A stretch of DNA of 64,000 nucleotides from CAXTTV01 sp964247295 (GTDB lineage Bacteria > Chloroflexota > Ktedonobacteria > Ktedonobacterales > Ktedonobacteraceae). The stretch covers positions 1 to 64,000 of the forward strand of contig CAXTTV010000003.1 of the NCBI GenBank assembly GCA_964247295.1. Reading direction: 5' to 3'. Both the position numbers and the translations under genes were made by a program. Under the pieces are notes generated by a model. It searched no databases. It worked only from the letters and a program-made list of their open reading frames with translations, and was not told where the DNA came from. Positions 35,512-43,615 of the stretch are shown in pieces; the first letter of the stretch is position 1; every line of letters starts with the position of its first letter.

Positions 35512-35541
35512 ATTATAAGCGGCCATGCAAATTTCTGTCAA
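35512..35541 (-). promoter_or_regulatory. Consensus sigma-70-type promoter of aroF
   Basis: On the minus strand, TTGACA (35541-35536), an 18-bp spacer and TATAAT (35517-35512): both hexamers match the consensus. The predicted start near 35505 places the leader peptide about 64 nt downstream and gives a leader of about 230 nt. Confidence 0.85.
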
Positions 35542-35567
35542 GCTTGATAGGACTGCTTCAAGCCTTT

Positions 35568-36407
35568 TTACTTTTTCTTATCGCGTCTCTGGCGCTGGCG
35601 ATACTCTGTGTAGAGGTTATCATGCTCGCCCGGTACCCCTTCACGCACTGTTGGTGGTATCACCCGTTCGCCTGGTGTTCCCCGACTTGGGGTTGAGCCG
35701 CGCGGCGTCCCTGCTGACGAGAAGGTTCGGGGAATCATATCAAGCCTCGCCAGTACGATCAGCAAAACCACCAGGAAGACTAGGTAGATGACCGTTGATA
35801 GGCTAATGGGAACCTGTCCCCCGAAAAGATTTAGCGAGACGAGCAGTGGATCGAGATCCTTGGATTTCAGGTACTGTGTCAGGAAAACCCCAACAAATTG
35901 GGCAGCAATCAGATAGATCAACATTCCCAAAATGTATTTAAGTTTGAACGGATTGGCGGGTCGGGCTGGCCGAGCTGAATTTGTGCGCGCGGTGGCCGGT
36001 TTGCTCTCCAGTTTTTCCTGCTCAACGGGCTGCTTTTTCTCGTTGACTTTTTCCTCAGTACCTTTGCGAGATCGCTCAGCCCGAGCGAGACGAGCGGCAG
36101 CGGCTTTGGAGGAGCGTGCCTCTTCAGATTTCTCACTTTTATCGGCACTAGAAAAAAAGCTCGCTCGCCTCGCGACCCTGGGTACCACTGGCATAATTGG
36201 AATCTGGCCAGTATCTTTACTTTGACCCGTAGTCGTATCAGAGGTCTCGATCACCTCATTCGTAGGTTCCATTTGCTCTGATGGCTCTGATGGCGTAGAC
36301 GCTTCTGCCGCAAGCTCTTTCGCGCTGGTTATCAGGATGGGGCGGTTACGATCTGTTTTTGGGCGTTTGGAAGATGGAGATTGCCTGCGGCTATTCTCCT
36401 GGGTCAT
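35568..36407 (-). CDS. Hypothetical membrane protein with charged N-terminal half
   Basis: 279 residues. The first ~150 residues are Ser/Lys/Glu/Arg-rich and probably disordered. Two membrane spans follow (about 157-178, YILGMLIYLIAAQFVGVFL, and about 200-220, STVIYLVFLVVLLIVLA). The C-terminus is basic and low-complexity, ending in RRDKKK. Its ATG overlaps the stop of the HbpS-like gene (ATGA), so the two are translationally coupled. I do not recognise a family. Confidence 0.7.
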   Translation of the reverse strand: MTQENSRRQSPSSKRPKTDRNRPILITSAKELAAEASTPSEPSEQMEPTNEVIETSDTTTGQSKDTGQIPIMPVVPRVARRASFFSSADKSEKSEEARSSKAAAARLARAERSRKGTEEKVNEKKQPVEQEKLESKPATARTNSARPARPANPFKLKYILGMLIYLIAAQFVGVFLTQYLKSKDLDPLLVSLNLFGGQVPISLSTVIYLVFLVVLLIVLARLDMIPRTFSSAGTPRGSTPSRGTPGERVIPPTVREGVPGEHDNLYTEYRQRQRRDKKK

Positions 36408-37201
36408 GGTCGGCCTCCGGGACGGTTCTCACTGGATGAAAAAGACGACTCATCATTTTTTTCTTGCTTATTCTCCTCCTCGGGAGTCAGGTAGCGCGAG
36501 CTAGCCTGAATATCGGGCGAAGAGGGTCGGTCTGTCGGTACATCTCCCTGATCGCTTGATGGTAGCGGCTGGAATTCAGGGGTTGTTCCCTGATAAACTG
36601 AGTAGCCCGTCTGCTGCGATGGCGATTGGGGAGATGGATATTCTGGTGCTGACACCGAGGGCGGTGAGGGATACCCCATAGAGATGTCTTGAGGAGTCGA
36701 TAACGGGTACTGTGCTGACGGTGATTGTCTGGGAGTCTGAGCTGGATAAGCCAGTGGAGGAGTAGAAGACTGTGCTGGTACATTCTGCTGCATCTCCAGA
36801 ACCGCAATGCCCGCTCGGGCGATCTCATCATCGCGTCCAGGCGCATTTCCACCGCTCACGCCAATCCCCCCGATTGTTGCCCCACCCGTACGGATCGGCC
36901 AACCACCGGCGGCCATAATAAACTTTCCATGGGACATCGTTGCCATACTGGCGGCAAAGCCCGGAATACCCGGAGCCCATTGTGCTACCGCGTCGGTCGG
37001 CTGATTAAACATAACCGCTGTAGCGGCTTTAGCGATACTGATATCGACCGTGGCCCATCCATAGGGTGACATCATGCGCTCAAACAGTACCAGATGCCCA
37101 CCTGCATCAACGATAGCGATGCTGATCGGGCTGCGTAATTCCTTTGCGCGTTGCTTGCTGGCCTCTAAAATTCGACGCGCTAAATCGATCGACATACTCA
37201 C
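36404..37201 (-). CDS. HbpS/GlcG-like (DUF336) protein with Pro/Gln/Ser-rich tail
   Basis: About 265 residues. The N-terminal ~140 form a GlcG/HbpS (DUF336) domain: SISIAIVDAGGHLVLFERM, then AKAATAVMF and GGWPIRTGGATIGGIGVSGG. HbpS is a haem-binding protein in Streptomyces, while other members occur with diol or glycolate metabolism. The remaining ~125 residues are a Pro/Gln/Ser-rich, probably disordered tail. GTG at 37201 follows AAGGAG by 8 nt; an ATG lies 6 nt further in, and the frame also opens upstream. Coupled to the membrane protein downstream. Confidence 0.8.
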   Translation of the reverse strand: MSMSIDLARRILEASKQRAKELRSPISIAIVDAGGHLVLFERMMSPYGWATVDISIAKAATAVMFNQPTDAVAQWAPGIPGFAASMATMSHGKFIMAAGGWPIRTGGATIGGIGVSGGNAPGRDDEIARAGIAVLEMQQNVPAQSSTPPLAYPAQTPRQSPSAQYPLSTPQDISMGYPSPPSVSAPEYPSPQSPSQQTGYSVYQGTTPEFQPLPSSDQGDVPTDRPSSPDIQASSRYLTPEEENKQEKNDESSFSSSENRPGGRP

Positions 37202-37360
37202 GCGTGCTGCTCCTTCTTTGACGTTCCAGTCTATGTAGCGGAACATCTTTGATTTCCAGAAGGAAACCATCTTTCTTCTATCAATATTGGCTTCAGTATA
37301 TCATAACTAGCTCGGCTGCAATAGAGAAATGTGATTCTTCTGTCATGGCGAATTTGGATA

Positions 37361-37448
37361 TAAATGAGGAGATATTCGCAAGTAAATGAGAAAGTGCTTT
37401 CACATAAATGAGGGGATACCCGCACATAAATGAGCGGTCCTACACGAT
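37361..37448. repeat. Four 22-bp tandem repeats (iteron-like)
   Basis: TAAATGAG recurs at exactly 22-bp intervals at 37361, 37383, 37405 and 37427. The intervening bases are partly conserved (a purine stretch, then GATA-C and CGCACA before the next copy; copies 1 and 3 are closest). The last copy runs into the end of the lipM-like gene. A period of two helical turns suits cooperative protein binding. It lies upstream of the HbpS-like gene. Confidence 0.7.
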
Positions 37449-38258
37449 CTGTACCCGCTCCTGTTGCCAGATCAAGCGGGAATACTTTTCTTTAACAAGC
37501 TTTTCCGCCAGACGCCACTCAGCCTCGCTTACTTCAGCCGGCTCAAACGGATGTTGTAACATGCTACTAAAGCCCCGCTGAAAAGCTTCCGCCACCTGAT
37601 TCCAATCCGGCTCTGGAATAAAGGTTGAGAGCGCGGTACTTTTCTCAAGGTACTCGGTCAGCGCTTTTTCCCGCTGCTCCTGGCTCTTAAAGGCAATCAG
37701 CTCAAAAAAGTCGGCGGCCCGATCCCTCAAGGGAATTGAACCCTGCTGCAATAACACGTCATCACGCCAGACTTGCGCGCTTCCAACTAGCTTATAACCC
37801 TCACAGACTAGATCGGCCTGGGTGGTGGAGGCGAAACAGGCAGCCGAGGGGTTTTTACTTACATGCTCATTGCTAATCTCACAGGGGAGCCCTAACCCCT
37901 TTAAGGCTTCCATCAAGCCTCGCAACAGGTAGGCATAGGCGGAGACAACTCCACCCGGTACGCCATATTGTTTGCCAATCACAATGCTATAGGTAAAGTC
38001 GTCGGGATGATAGACGGCTCGCCCTCCGGTCGGCCTTCTAACAAGCGCGACACCGCGTTTCTCGCACTCCTCGATCCGCATTTCGCGCTCGGCATTCTGA
38101 AAACGCCCCAATGAGATCGACGGTTGCTCCCAACGAAAGACGCGGAGTGTTGGTGGCACCTCTCCCCGGAGATGTGAAATCAAAATCGCCTCGTCAAGCG
38201 CCATATTCATCGGTGCACTCAATGGAGGTGTGTTTAGGAAACGGTAGCTTTCACCCAT
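37440..38258 (-). CDS. lipM: Octanoyltransferase LipM-like / lipoate-protein ligase family
   Basis: 272-residue biotin/lipoate protein ligase-fold enzyme. RRPTGGRAVYHPDDFTYSIV is the acyl-binding loop. The candidate nucleophile Cys141 lies in SAACFASTTQADLV, and the catalytic lysine in YKLVGSAQ. This Cys-containing loop is the LipM pattern (octanoyl transfer from ACP to GcvH) rather than LplA, which lacks the cysteine. It starts 18 bp after tgt on the same strand. Confidence 0.85.
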   Translation of the reverse strand: MGESYRFLNTPPLSAPMNMALDEAILISHLRGEVPPTLRVFRWEQPSISLGRFQNAEREMRIEECEKRGVALVRRPTGGRAVYHPDDFTYSIVIGKQYGVPGGVVSAYAYLLRGLMEALKGLGLPCEISNEHVSKNPSAACFASTTQADLVCEGYKLVGSAQVWRDDVLLQQGSIPLRDRAADFFELIAFKSQEQREKALTEYLEKSTALSTFIPEPDWNQVAEAFQRGFSSMLQHPFEPAEVSEAEWRLAEKLVKEKYSRLIWQQERVQIV

Positions 38259-38276
38259 GATGCTTTTTCCTGCCTG

Positions 38277-39461
38277 CTAACTACGACTTTTCGCGCGGGC
38301 CGCCTGCCACTTTTCTCGCTGACTTTGACGTACCTGTTCCGAAGCGGGTTGATATTCCATTAAGAATGCGTCCCGAAATTGGGGATATTCTCCATCTAAA
38401 ATCGACTTTCTTAGATCCGCCGCCAGCCTTAGCATAAAGCGCAGATTATGAATTGTCGCTAAACGATAGTAGAGTTGCTCTTCCGCTCTCGCTAAATGAT
38501 GTATGTAAGCTGCACTATAGTTACGACACGTAGAACAATCGCAACCTACTTCCACAGGCCCCTTCTCCGTACGGAAGCGAGCAGATTTAATAGTAACTCG
38601 CCCCTGGCGTGTGAAAAGCGCGCCATGGCGCGCCACCCTGGTTGGGAGCACGCAATCAAACATATCCATACCCAAGCCAACACCGATAACCAGGTCCTCG
38701 GGCGATCCCACACCCAGAAGATGACGAGGTTTAGCGCGTGGGAGGGAAGGAGTAGTCGCCTGGAGCATCTCCCACATCAGCTCTTTGGGCTCGCCCACGG
38801 ATAAGCCGCCGATTGAGAGGCCGGGAAAAGGTAGGTTCCCAATGTACTCGGCGCTCTGTTGCCGCAGTTCAGGTTCAAATGCCCCCTGCACAATCCCAAA
38901 GAGTGTCTGCTCCGGCTTATAATGATCTTTGACCGCGAGCGCGCGTTCTTCCCAGCGATGCGTACGCTCCATCGCTGCTCTGGCCTCATCTTTACCACAT
39001 GGATAAGCGGCGCAGATATCCAGGGGAAGAACAATATCGGCCCCAATCTCCGCCTCGATCTGCATCACGCTTTCGGGCGTTATCAAGTGGCGCGAGCCGT
39101 CCAGATGGGATTGAAAGTGGGCCCCTTGCTCACTTAATTTGCGGAGGTGACCGAGGCTAAATACTTGAAAGCCTCCGCTATCGGTGAGGATCGGACCATC
39201 CCATCGCATGAAATTATGCAGACCTCCGAACTCATTGATCAGTCCGGTCCCTGGCCGCAGCATCAGATGGTAGGTGTTAGACAGGATAATTTGCGCGCCG
39301 ACCTCACTCAATTCCTGGGGAGAAACACTTTTGACCGTGGCCTGGGTGCCGACCGGCATAAAAATTGGTGTCTGAATCTGGCCGTGGGGAGTGGTAATCG
39401 TCCCGGCTCGTGCCCATGTATCGGGACATTCCGCCTCAATTGTATAGGAAAATGCTGGCAT
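38277..39461 (-). CDS. tgt: tRNA-guanine transglycosylase (queuosine pathway)
   Basis: 394-residue Tgt, exchanging guanine-34 for preQ1 in tRNAs with GUN anticodons, which includes the tRNA-Asn(GTT) encoded at 3010 here. Motifs: LTDSGGFQVFSLG, the LDICAAYP region before the helix (Asp site), GGLSVGEPKELM, and the zinc site CDCSTCRNYSAAYIHHL. The ATG at 39461 follows AGAGGAA; an upstream start 27 bp earlier lacks a ribosome site. Confidence 0.95.
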   Translation of the reverse strand: MPAFSYTIEAECPDTWARAGTITTPHGQIQTPIFMPVGTQATVKSVSPQELSEVGAQIILSNTYHLMLRPGTGLINEFGGLHNFMRWDGPILTDSGGFQVFSLGHLRKLSEQGAHFQSHLDGSRHLITPESVMQIEAEIGADIVLPLDICAAYPCGKDEARAAMERTHRWEERALAVKDHYKPEQTLFGIVQGAFEPELRQQSAEYIGNLPFPGLSIGGLSVGEPKELMWEMLQATTPSLPRAKPRHLLGVGSPEDLVIGVGLGMDMFDCVLPTRVARHGALFTRQGRVTIKSARFRTEKGPVEVGCDCSTCRNYSAAYIHHLARAEEQLYYRLATIHNLRFMLRLAADLRKSILDGEYPQFRDAFLMEYQPASEQVRQSQREKWQAARAKSRS

Positions 39462-39879
39462 GCGTTCCTCTGTGCAAGTAAAAGCCAATGGCTATAATAC
39501 TCTCCATTCTCTCACAAGGGTCAAGTAAAGCTTCATACATTGGGAAATGTATATGAGGTCCCTCAAATGGTCGGTCTCTCTCTAACACCCTTTCAAGCAA
39601 TGTTCCATCGGAATCGCGAAGCGTCCCCTTGCCGCTATATGTAGGCGAGAAAATTTATACATGAAGTTAACCAACATTATTCTTCAGGTTAAAATAGTCG
39701 TGTTGGGAAAAGAATATAAAGAATCACCGAACTACAACGTGAGTCACTACACAATCTAACTACTAAATCAAACTTATTATAAATTTTCGATGCTATAATC
39801 AGCACATATAAAAAAAGTGTAAAGATACGCTGAAAATATACAATTTGGCGAAAAAACTCTTGAAAATTAGGGTGAGATC
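39462..39879. other. Gene-free stretch with one extended -10 promoter
   Basis: About 420 bp, AT-rich. An extended -10 element TGCTATAAT (39791-39799, plus strand) would serve the two small genes downstream; no clear -35. A short minus-strand frame (39689-39913) is not supported by a ribosome site or composition. Confidence 0.45.
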
Positions 39880-40035
39880 GTGTATGCTTCAAACGGTATC
39901 CGATATCGGTCACGTATAAAGCTAGTCCAGAACGCTGGTGATCCCGCTGGTTGGGTCGTAGTCAATCAGGCTGGTAGTAGCTGCCAGGAAGTGGGCCCTG
40001 AGGAATACCAACTTATCACATTAGGAGGTCCCTAG
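39880..40035 (+). CDS. Small hypothetical protein (51 aa), directly abutting the next gene
   Basis: A 51-codon frame from GTG (39880) to TAG (40033-40035), too short for routine calling. It encodes VYASNGIRYRSRIKLV...QAGSSCQEVGPEEYQL and ends in GGP. The start follows AGGGTGAG. The ribosome site of the zinc protein (AGGAGG) lies inside its last codons, and that gene's TTG follows its stop without a gap, as in translational coupling. The predicted protein looks natural, with mixed beta-prone composition. Function unknown. Confidence 0.5.
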   Translation: MYASNGIRYRSRIKLVQNAGDPAGWVVVNQAGSSCQEVGPEEYQLITLGGP

Positions 40036-40344
40036 TTGAGCTTCGTCGACAAAACTCTGAAGTGCCGCGAGTGCGGAAACGATTTTGCTTTCACCGCCGG
40101 TGAGCAAGAATTCTACCAGCAAAAAGGCCTGATGAATCAGCCGGGTCGATGCCCAGACTGCCGGGCCGCCCGCCGTGCTTCTGCGGGTGGTATGGGAACC
40201 CGCTCCGAGCGTGCTCCTCGCGAAATGCATACAGTTATTTGTGCTGAATGTGGTAACGAGACGCAGGTCCCATTCTTGCCCAAGAATGACCGCCCGGTTT
40301 ATTGCAGCCCCTGCTACGATAAGGTGCGCGTCGCCCGCAGCTAA
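40036..40344 (+). CDS. Small zinc-binding protein with paired CxxC motifs
   Basis: 102 residues. The N-terminal zinc-binding unit is CRECGNDF...GRCPDCRAARR, and the second is CAECGNETQVPF...VYCSPCYDK. These match the small zinc-ribbon proteins widespread in Chloroflexota and Planctomycetes that have no known role. A basic Arg/Ser-rich linker joins the two units. The TTG start is well placed after AGGAGG. Confidence 0.85.
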   Translation: MSFVDKTLKCRECGNDFAFTAGEQEFYQQKGLMNQPGRCPDCRAARRASAGGMGTRSERAPREMHTVICAECGNETQVPFLPKNDRPVYCSPCYDKVRVARS

Positions 40345-40379
40345 CCTGACTATTTTCTCCCCTCTTTGACCGGCTTCAG

Positions 40380-40568
40380 TCAGTCTGGCTCTGCGGGGAA
40401 AAGATAGGGATGGTCGGGATAGTCTTTCCCCGAGAGCTTTTCCAAATCTACCTTAACCATTTTACCTTGCACCTTTATGCAAAAAAACAGCGAACGCTTG
40501 CTCTTTTTAATGAAGAGGTAAGCGTTTCGCTCCTCCAGGCTCTTTCTCTGGTCCCACGGTCTTTTCAT
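40380..40568 (-). CDS. Doubtful small protein (62 aa)
   Basis: A 62-codon frame whose last 26 residues (from an internal ATG at about 40460, MVKVDLEKLSGKDYPDHPYL) look protein-like, while the first part is Lys/Arg-rich without a ribosome site. It may be only the short 26-residue form or not coding at all. Confidence 0.25.
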   Translation of the reverse strand: MKRPWDQRKSLEERNAYLFIKKSKRSLFFCIKVQGKMVKVDLEKLSGKDYPDHPYLFPAEPD

Positions 40569-41195
40569 TCTAGAAAGAAGTGGGGTCCAGGGGTGTCAAC
40601 CCCTTGACGGGGGCGGAGCGTCTCCGCGCACCTTCTCCCCCTCCTCGCTGCCGAAGGCGGCAGAAGAAGAGAATGAAACAGCCTTGCTCTAGTCCCACGC
40701 TGGTTGACTCTCCCTTCTTCTAAACATATACTTACTATTAGTAGTGTTTTTCTTTTATCTAGAACTGCCGATTATCCTTTTCCAGGTGCCCACAACTAAT
40801 GGTGTCGCGCGTATCTAGAAAAAGTGAGCTAATCCACTATTATATTTCCTCTATACAGGTTTGTAGATAGGCGCAGAGAACAAAATCTGGCTTTTTTTTG
40901 TTATCAATTATAAAGAGCTTGATATTCTCGTTGTCAGATAAAAATTGGCTATTTTATAAATGTTCTGGAGCTGGAATGTTACATCTTCCAGTCCTTGTGC
41001 GTTTCTTTTGCATATAGATCCACTTTTTATTCTTTAGTTGAAGGAAGCAGGGAGGGGGGAATTGGGGCTCTGCCCCAGCCCCCGGCAGGAGGGAATAGAG
41101 CCCTCCCGTGCCTCCCGTTTTTGTCTCATTTTACTATTCGTTACTGTTCTCAATCTTTTTCGTAGAACGATGGCGAGGATTTCAGGGGTATCTTG
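40569..41195. repeat. Intergenic region with two GC-rich REP-like elements
   Basis: About 630 bp with no gene. Element 1 (about 40576-40670) contains small inverted repeats such as GGGGTGTCAACCCC, GCGGAGCGTCTCCGC and CTGCCGAAGGCGGCAG. Element 2 (about 41047-41122) contains GGGGCTCTGCCCC followed by a GGAGGG / CCCTCC pair. They stand out from the AT-rich bases around them. Confidence 0.6.
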
Positions 41196-43535
41196 ATGAT
41201 GGCTATTAATTCCGGTGAATCCCTTGCACCTGCCCAGGTTACATTGCAGCTTCTCTTAAAGGAGACGCGTACATATCTCTCCGATGGCGATCTGGAGAAA
41301 ATTCTGCGCGCCTATGATCTGGCTGAAAATGCTCATCGTGGCGTCTTCCGTCGATCTGGCGAGCCGTATATATTGCATCCTTTAGAGGTGGCGTTGCTAC
41401 TCGCGGATATGCGTATTGACGCGGATGGGATTGTAGCCGCGCTTCTGCATGATGTTGTTGAAGATACAGACTCTTCCCTTAACGATCTTCGTGAGCAGTT
41501 CGGTGAGGCGGTGGCTCGTATCGTTGACGGAGTAACAAAATTTGATGCCCTGGCTAATCTCCCATCTTCGCCTCTGTCATCCGACACTTCCCATATCACG
41601 GAAACTCCCGAGCCGATCGACCTGGAGCAGCGTCAACGCCAGGAGCGCGAGATCAAAAATCGTTTGAAGTCGGAGACGGTCCGCAAGATGATGCTGGCGA
41701 TGGTGGAAGATCCGCGCGTGGTGGTGTTGAAGCTGGCCGACCGCATCCATAATATGCGTACACTTGGTGCGATGAAGCCCTCCCAACAGCAGAACAAGGC
41801 TCGCGAGACTGCGGAGATCTATGCTCCCCTGGCTCGACGCCTGGGTATGGTTCTGGCTCAGGCTGAATTGGAAGATCTCTCCCTCCGCTATCTGGAACCT
41901 GAGCGTTACGCGACTCTGGCCCGCCAGGTAGAGGAGGAGCGGCGTAAACGCAAGCCATATGTGGAACAGGTCACAAAAATGCTTCAGGAGGAGATGGATC
42001 GTGCGAATATTAAAGCACAGGTTCACCCCTGGCAGAAACATCTGGCTAGCATCAACCGTAAACTTTTTCAGGGGGGGATGGATGATGTAAGCCAGCTTCA
42101 CGATCTGGTTTCCTTCCGGATTCTGGTGGACTCAGAATATGAATGTTACGTGGCTCTGGGTCATATTCACGCTCTCTGGCATCCAAAGGATGGCCGGATT
42201 AAAGACTTTATCGCGACGCCCAAGCTGAATGGCTATCAATCGCTGCACACTACCGTGTTTTGTCTGGAGAACCGCCTCGCGGAAATCCAGATCCGTACAG
42301 AGGATATGCAGCACATCGCGGACTACGGGATCGCCAGTTACTGGTCGACCAGAAATCAAGAGGGTCAGTCTCATCTTTCGTACCGCGAGATGGTAGCCTG
42401 GATTGAGCAATTACGTGATTGGCAGCGCGAGCTTCCACAAAACGCGGATGAGTTTGTTGAGGCGGTGAAAGGTGATATCTTTGATGAGCAGATCTTTGTG
42501 TTTACTCCAAAAGGAGAGGTGAAGGATCTACCGCGCGGCTCAACGCCGCTAGATATGGCCTACCGCATCCATTCAGATATTGGCGATCATTGTGCCGGCG
42601 CTCGCATTATTACCAATGTGGCCGATACCGAACGCCTGGTAACTCGTCTGGTTCCGCTGGATTATGAGCTGAAGAACGGTGAGATTGTCGATATCGTGAC
42701 CAATCGAAGCGCTCATCCTACCAGCGATTGGCTTTCTTTCGCGCGCACAACTTCCGCCCGAGCCAAGATTCGGCGCTATCTGAAGACGTATGAGCGCGAG
42801 ATAAATCTCCAGCTCGGTCAGGAGCGCTTGAACCAGGCTTTGAAGGCTGCCGGCGCTTCAGGTATAGATGCAGTGGAAGAGCGGGACTTTACGTCCTTTG
42901 GCGCGGCTAAAAAGCTCAACTCTCCCGAGGATGTCTATGTCGCACTTGGACGTGAAGATCTGCCGATCGAGCTGGTGATGGAGAATGTTCTTCCTCACCT
43001 GGAGATCCGTGGGGCACTTCAGCCGTTGCCAAAGGCAATGCAGGAGTCACCCACAGCGAAAAATGAGATCTATACTTGTGAGGAAGGTGACGCGACAGCT
43101 CGCACAGCGTCTCTGGCGCACTGCTGCTGCCCGATCCCACCAGATCCCATTGTGGGTTTTCTTCATCCCAATCGGGGAGTGATGGTCCACCATAATGATT
43201 GTAGTGCCCTCCAACGCTCTCGTAAAGGGGCGAAAGAACGGATCATTGGAATAAACTGGGATCAGATTGAGGCTGAGCACTACCTGGCTCCAATCGTGAT
43301 TATCGCCCACGATCGCGCGGGCCTGCTTCGAGATGTGGCTGCGGTAGTCGCGGATGCCGGTATCAATATGACGACAGTCGCTTCTACAACCCATCCATCT
43401 TTACATAAGGCAGTTATTAACGCGACGTTAGAGATTGAGACCGTGGATCAGATTGAGCGGGTCTCGAAACGCTTGCTACAGATCAGAAATGTAGTGAGTG
43501 TGGGCCGTGATCTTGGACGGCGCGCGGCCAGTTAA
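41196..43535 (+). CDS. rel: Bifunctional (p)ppGpp synthetase/hydrolase (Rel)
   Basis: 779-residue RelA/SpoT homologue of the full-length type. HD hydrolase domain with His near residue 60, HDVVED near 85 and KLADRIHNMRT. Synthetase domain with DLVSFRILVD, GRIKDFIATPK, NGYQSLHTTVF and EIQIRT. A TGS domain (DLPRGSTPLDMAYRIH), a Cys-rich zinc-finger-like segment (HCCCPIPPDPIVGF) and a C-terminal ACT domain (AHDRAGLLRDVAAVV) follow. All hydrolase residues are kept, and RIKD is the bifunctional-type motif. The ATG at 41196 follows AGGGGT. A second paralogue lies 80 bp downstream. Confidence 0.95.
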   Translation: MMAINSGESLAPAQVTLQLLLKETRTYLSDGDLEKILRAYDLAENAHRGVFRRSGEPYILHPLEVALLLADMRIDADGIVAALLHDVVEDTDSSLNDLREQFGEAVARIVDGVTKFDALANLPSSPLSSDTSHITETPEPIDLEQRQRQEREIKNRLKSETVRKMMLAMVEDPRVVVLKLADRIHNMRTLGAMKPSQQQNKARETAEIYAPLARRLGMVLAQAELEDLSLRYLEPERYATLARQVEEERRKRKPYVEQVTKMLQEEMDRANIKAQVHPWQKHLASINRKLFQGGMDDVSQLHDLVSFRILVDSEYECYVALGHIHALWHPKDGRIKDFIATPKLNGYQSLHTTVFCLENRLAEIQIRTEDMQHIADYGIASYWSTRNQEGQSHLSYREMVAWIEQLRDWQRELPQNADEFVEAVKGDIFDEQIFVFTPKGEVKDLPRGSTPLDMAYRIHSDIGDHCAGARIITNVADTERLVTRLVPLDYELKNGEIVDIVTNRSAHPTSDWLSFARTTSARAKIRRYLKTYEREINLQLGQERLNQALKAAGASGIDAVEERDFTSFGAAKKLNSPEDVYVALGREDLPIELVMENVLPHLEIRGALQPLPKAMQESPTAKNEIYTCEEGDATARTASLAHCCCPIPPDPIVGFLHPNRGVMVHHNDCSALQRSRKGAKERIIGINWDQIEAEHYLAPIVIIAHDRAGLLRDVAAVVADAGINMTTVASTTHPSLHKAVINATLEIETVDQIERVSKRLLQIRNVVSVGRDLGRRAAS

Positions 43536-43615
43536 CGAGATCCTCACACTATATGGTGGTTAAAAAAGCACGTATCATCGGCGTTTCAAAACGTCATGGG
43601 TTAAAATAGATAAAC

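Noticed and set aside
37361..37448. CRISPR array
   Set aside because: The conserved part of each 22-bp unit is about 8-12 bp with no distinct spacers and no cas genes nearby.
39689..39913. 74-codon minus-strand frame
   Set aside because: No ribosome site, AT-driven composition and overlap with the promoter and start of the plus-strand small gene.
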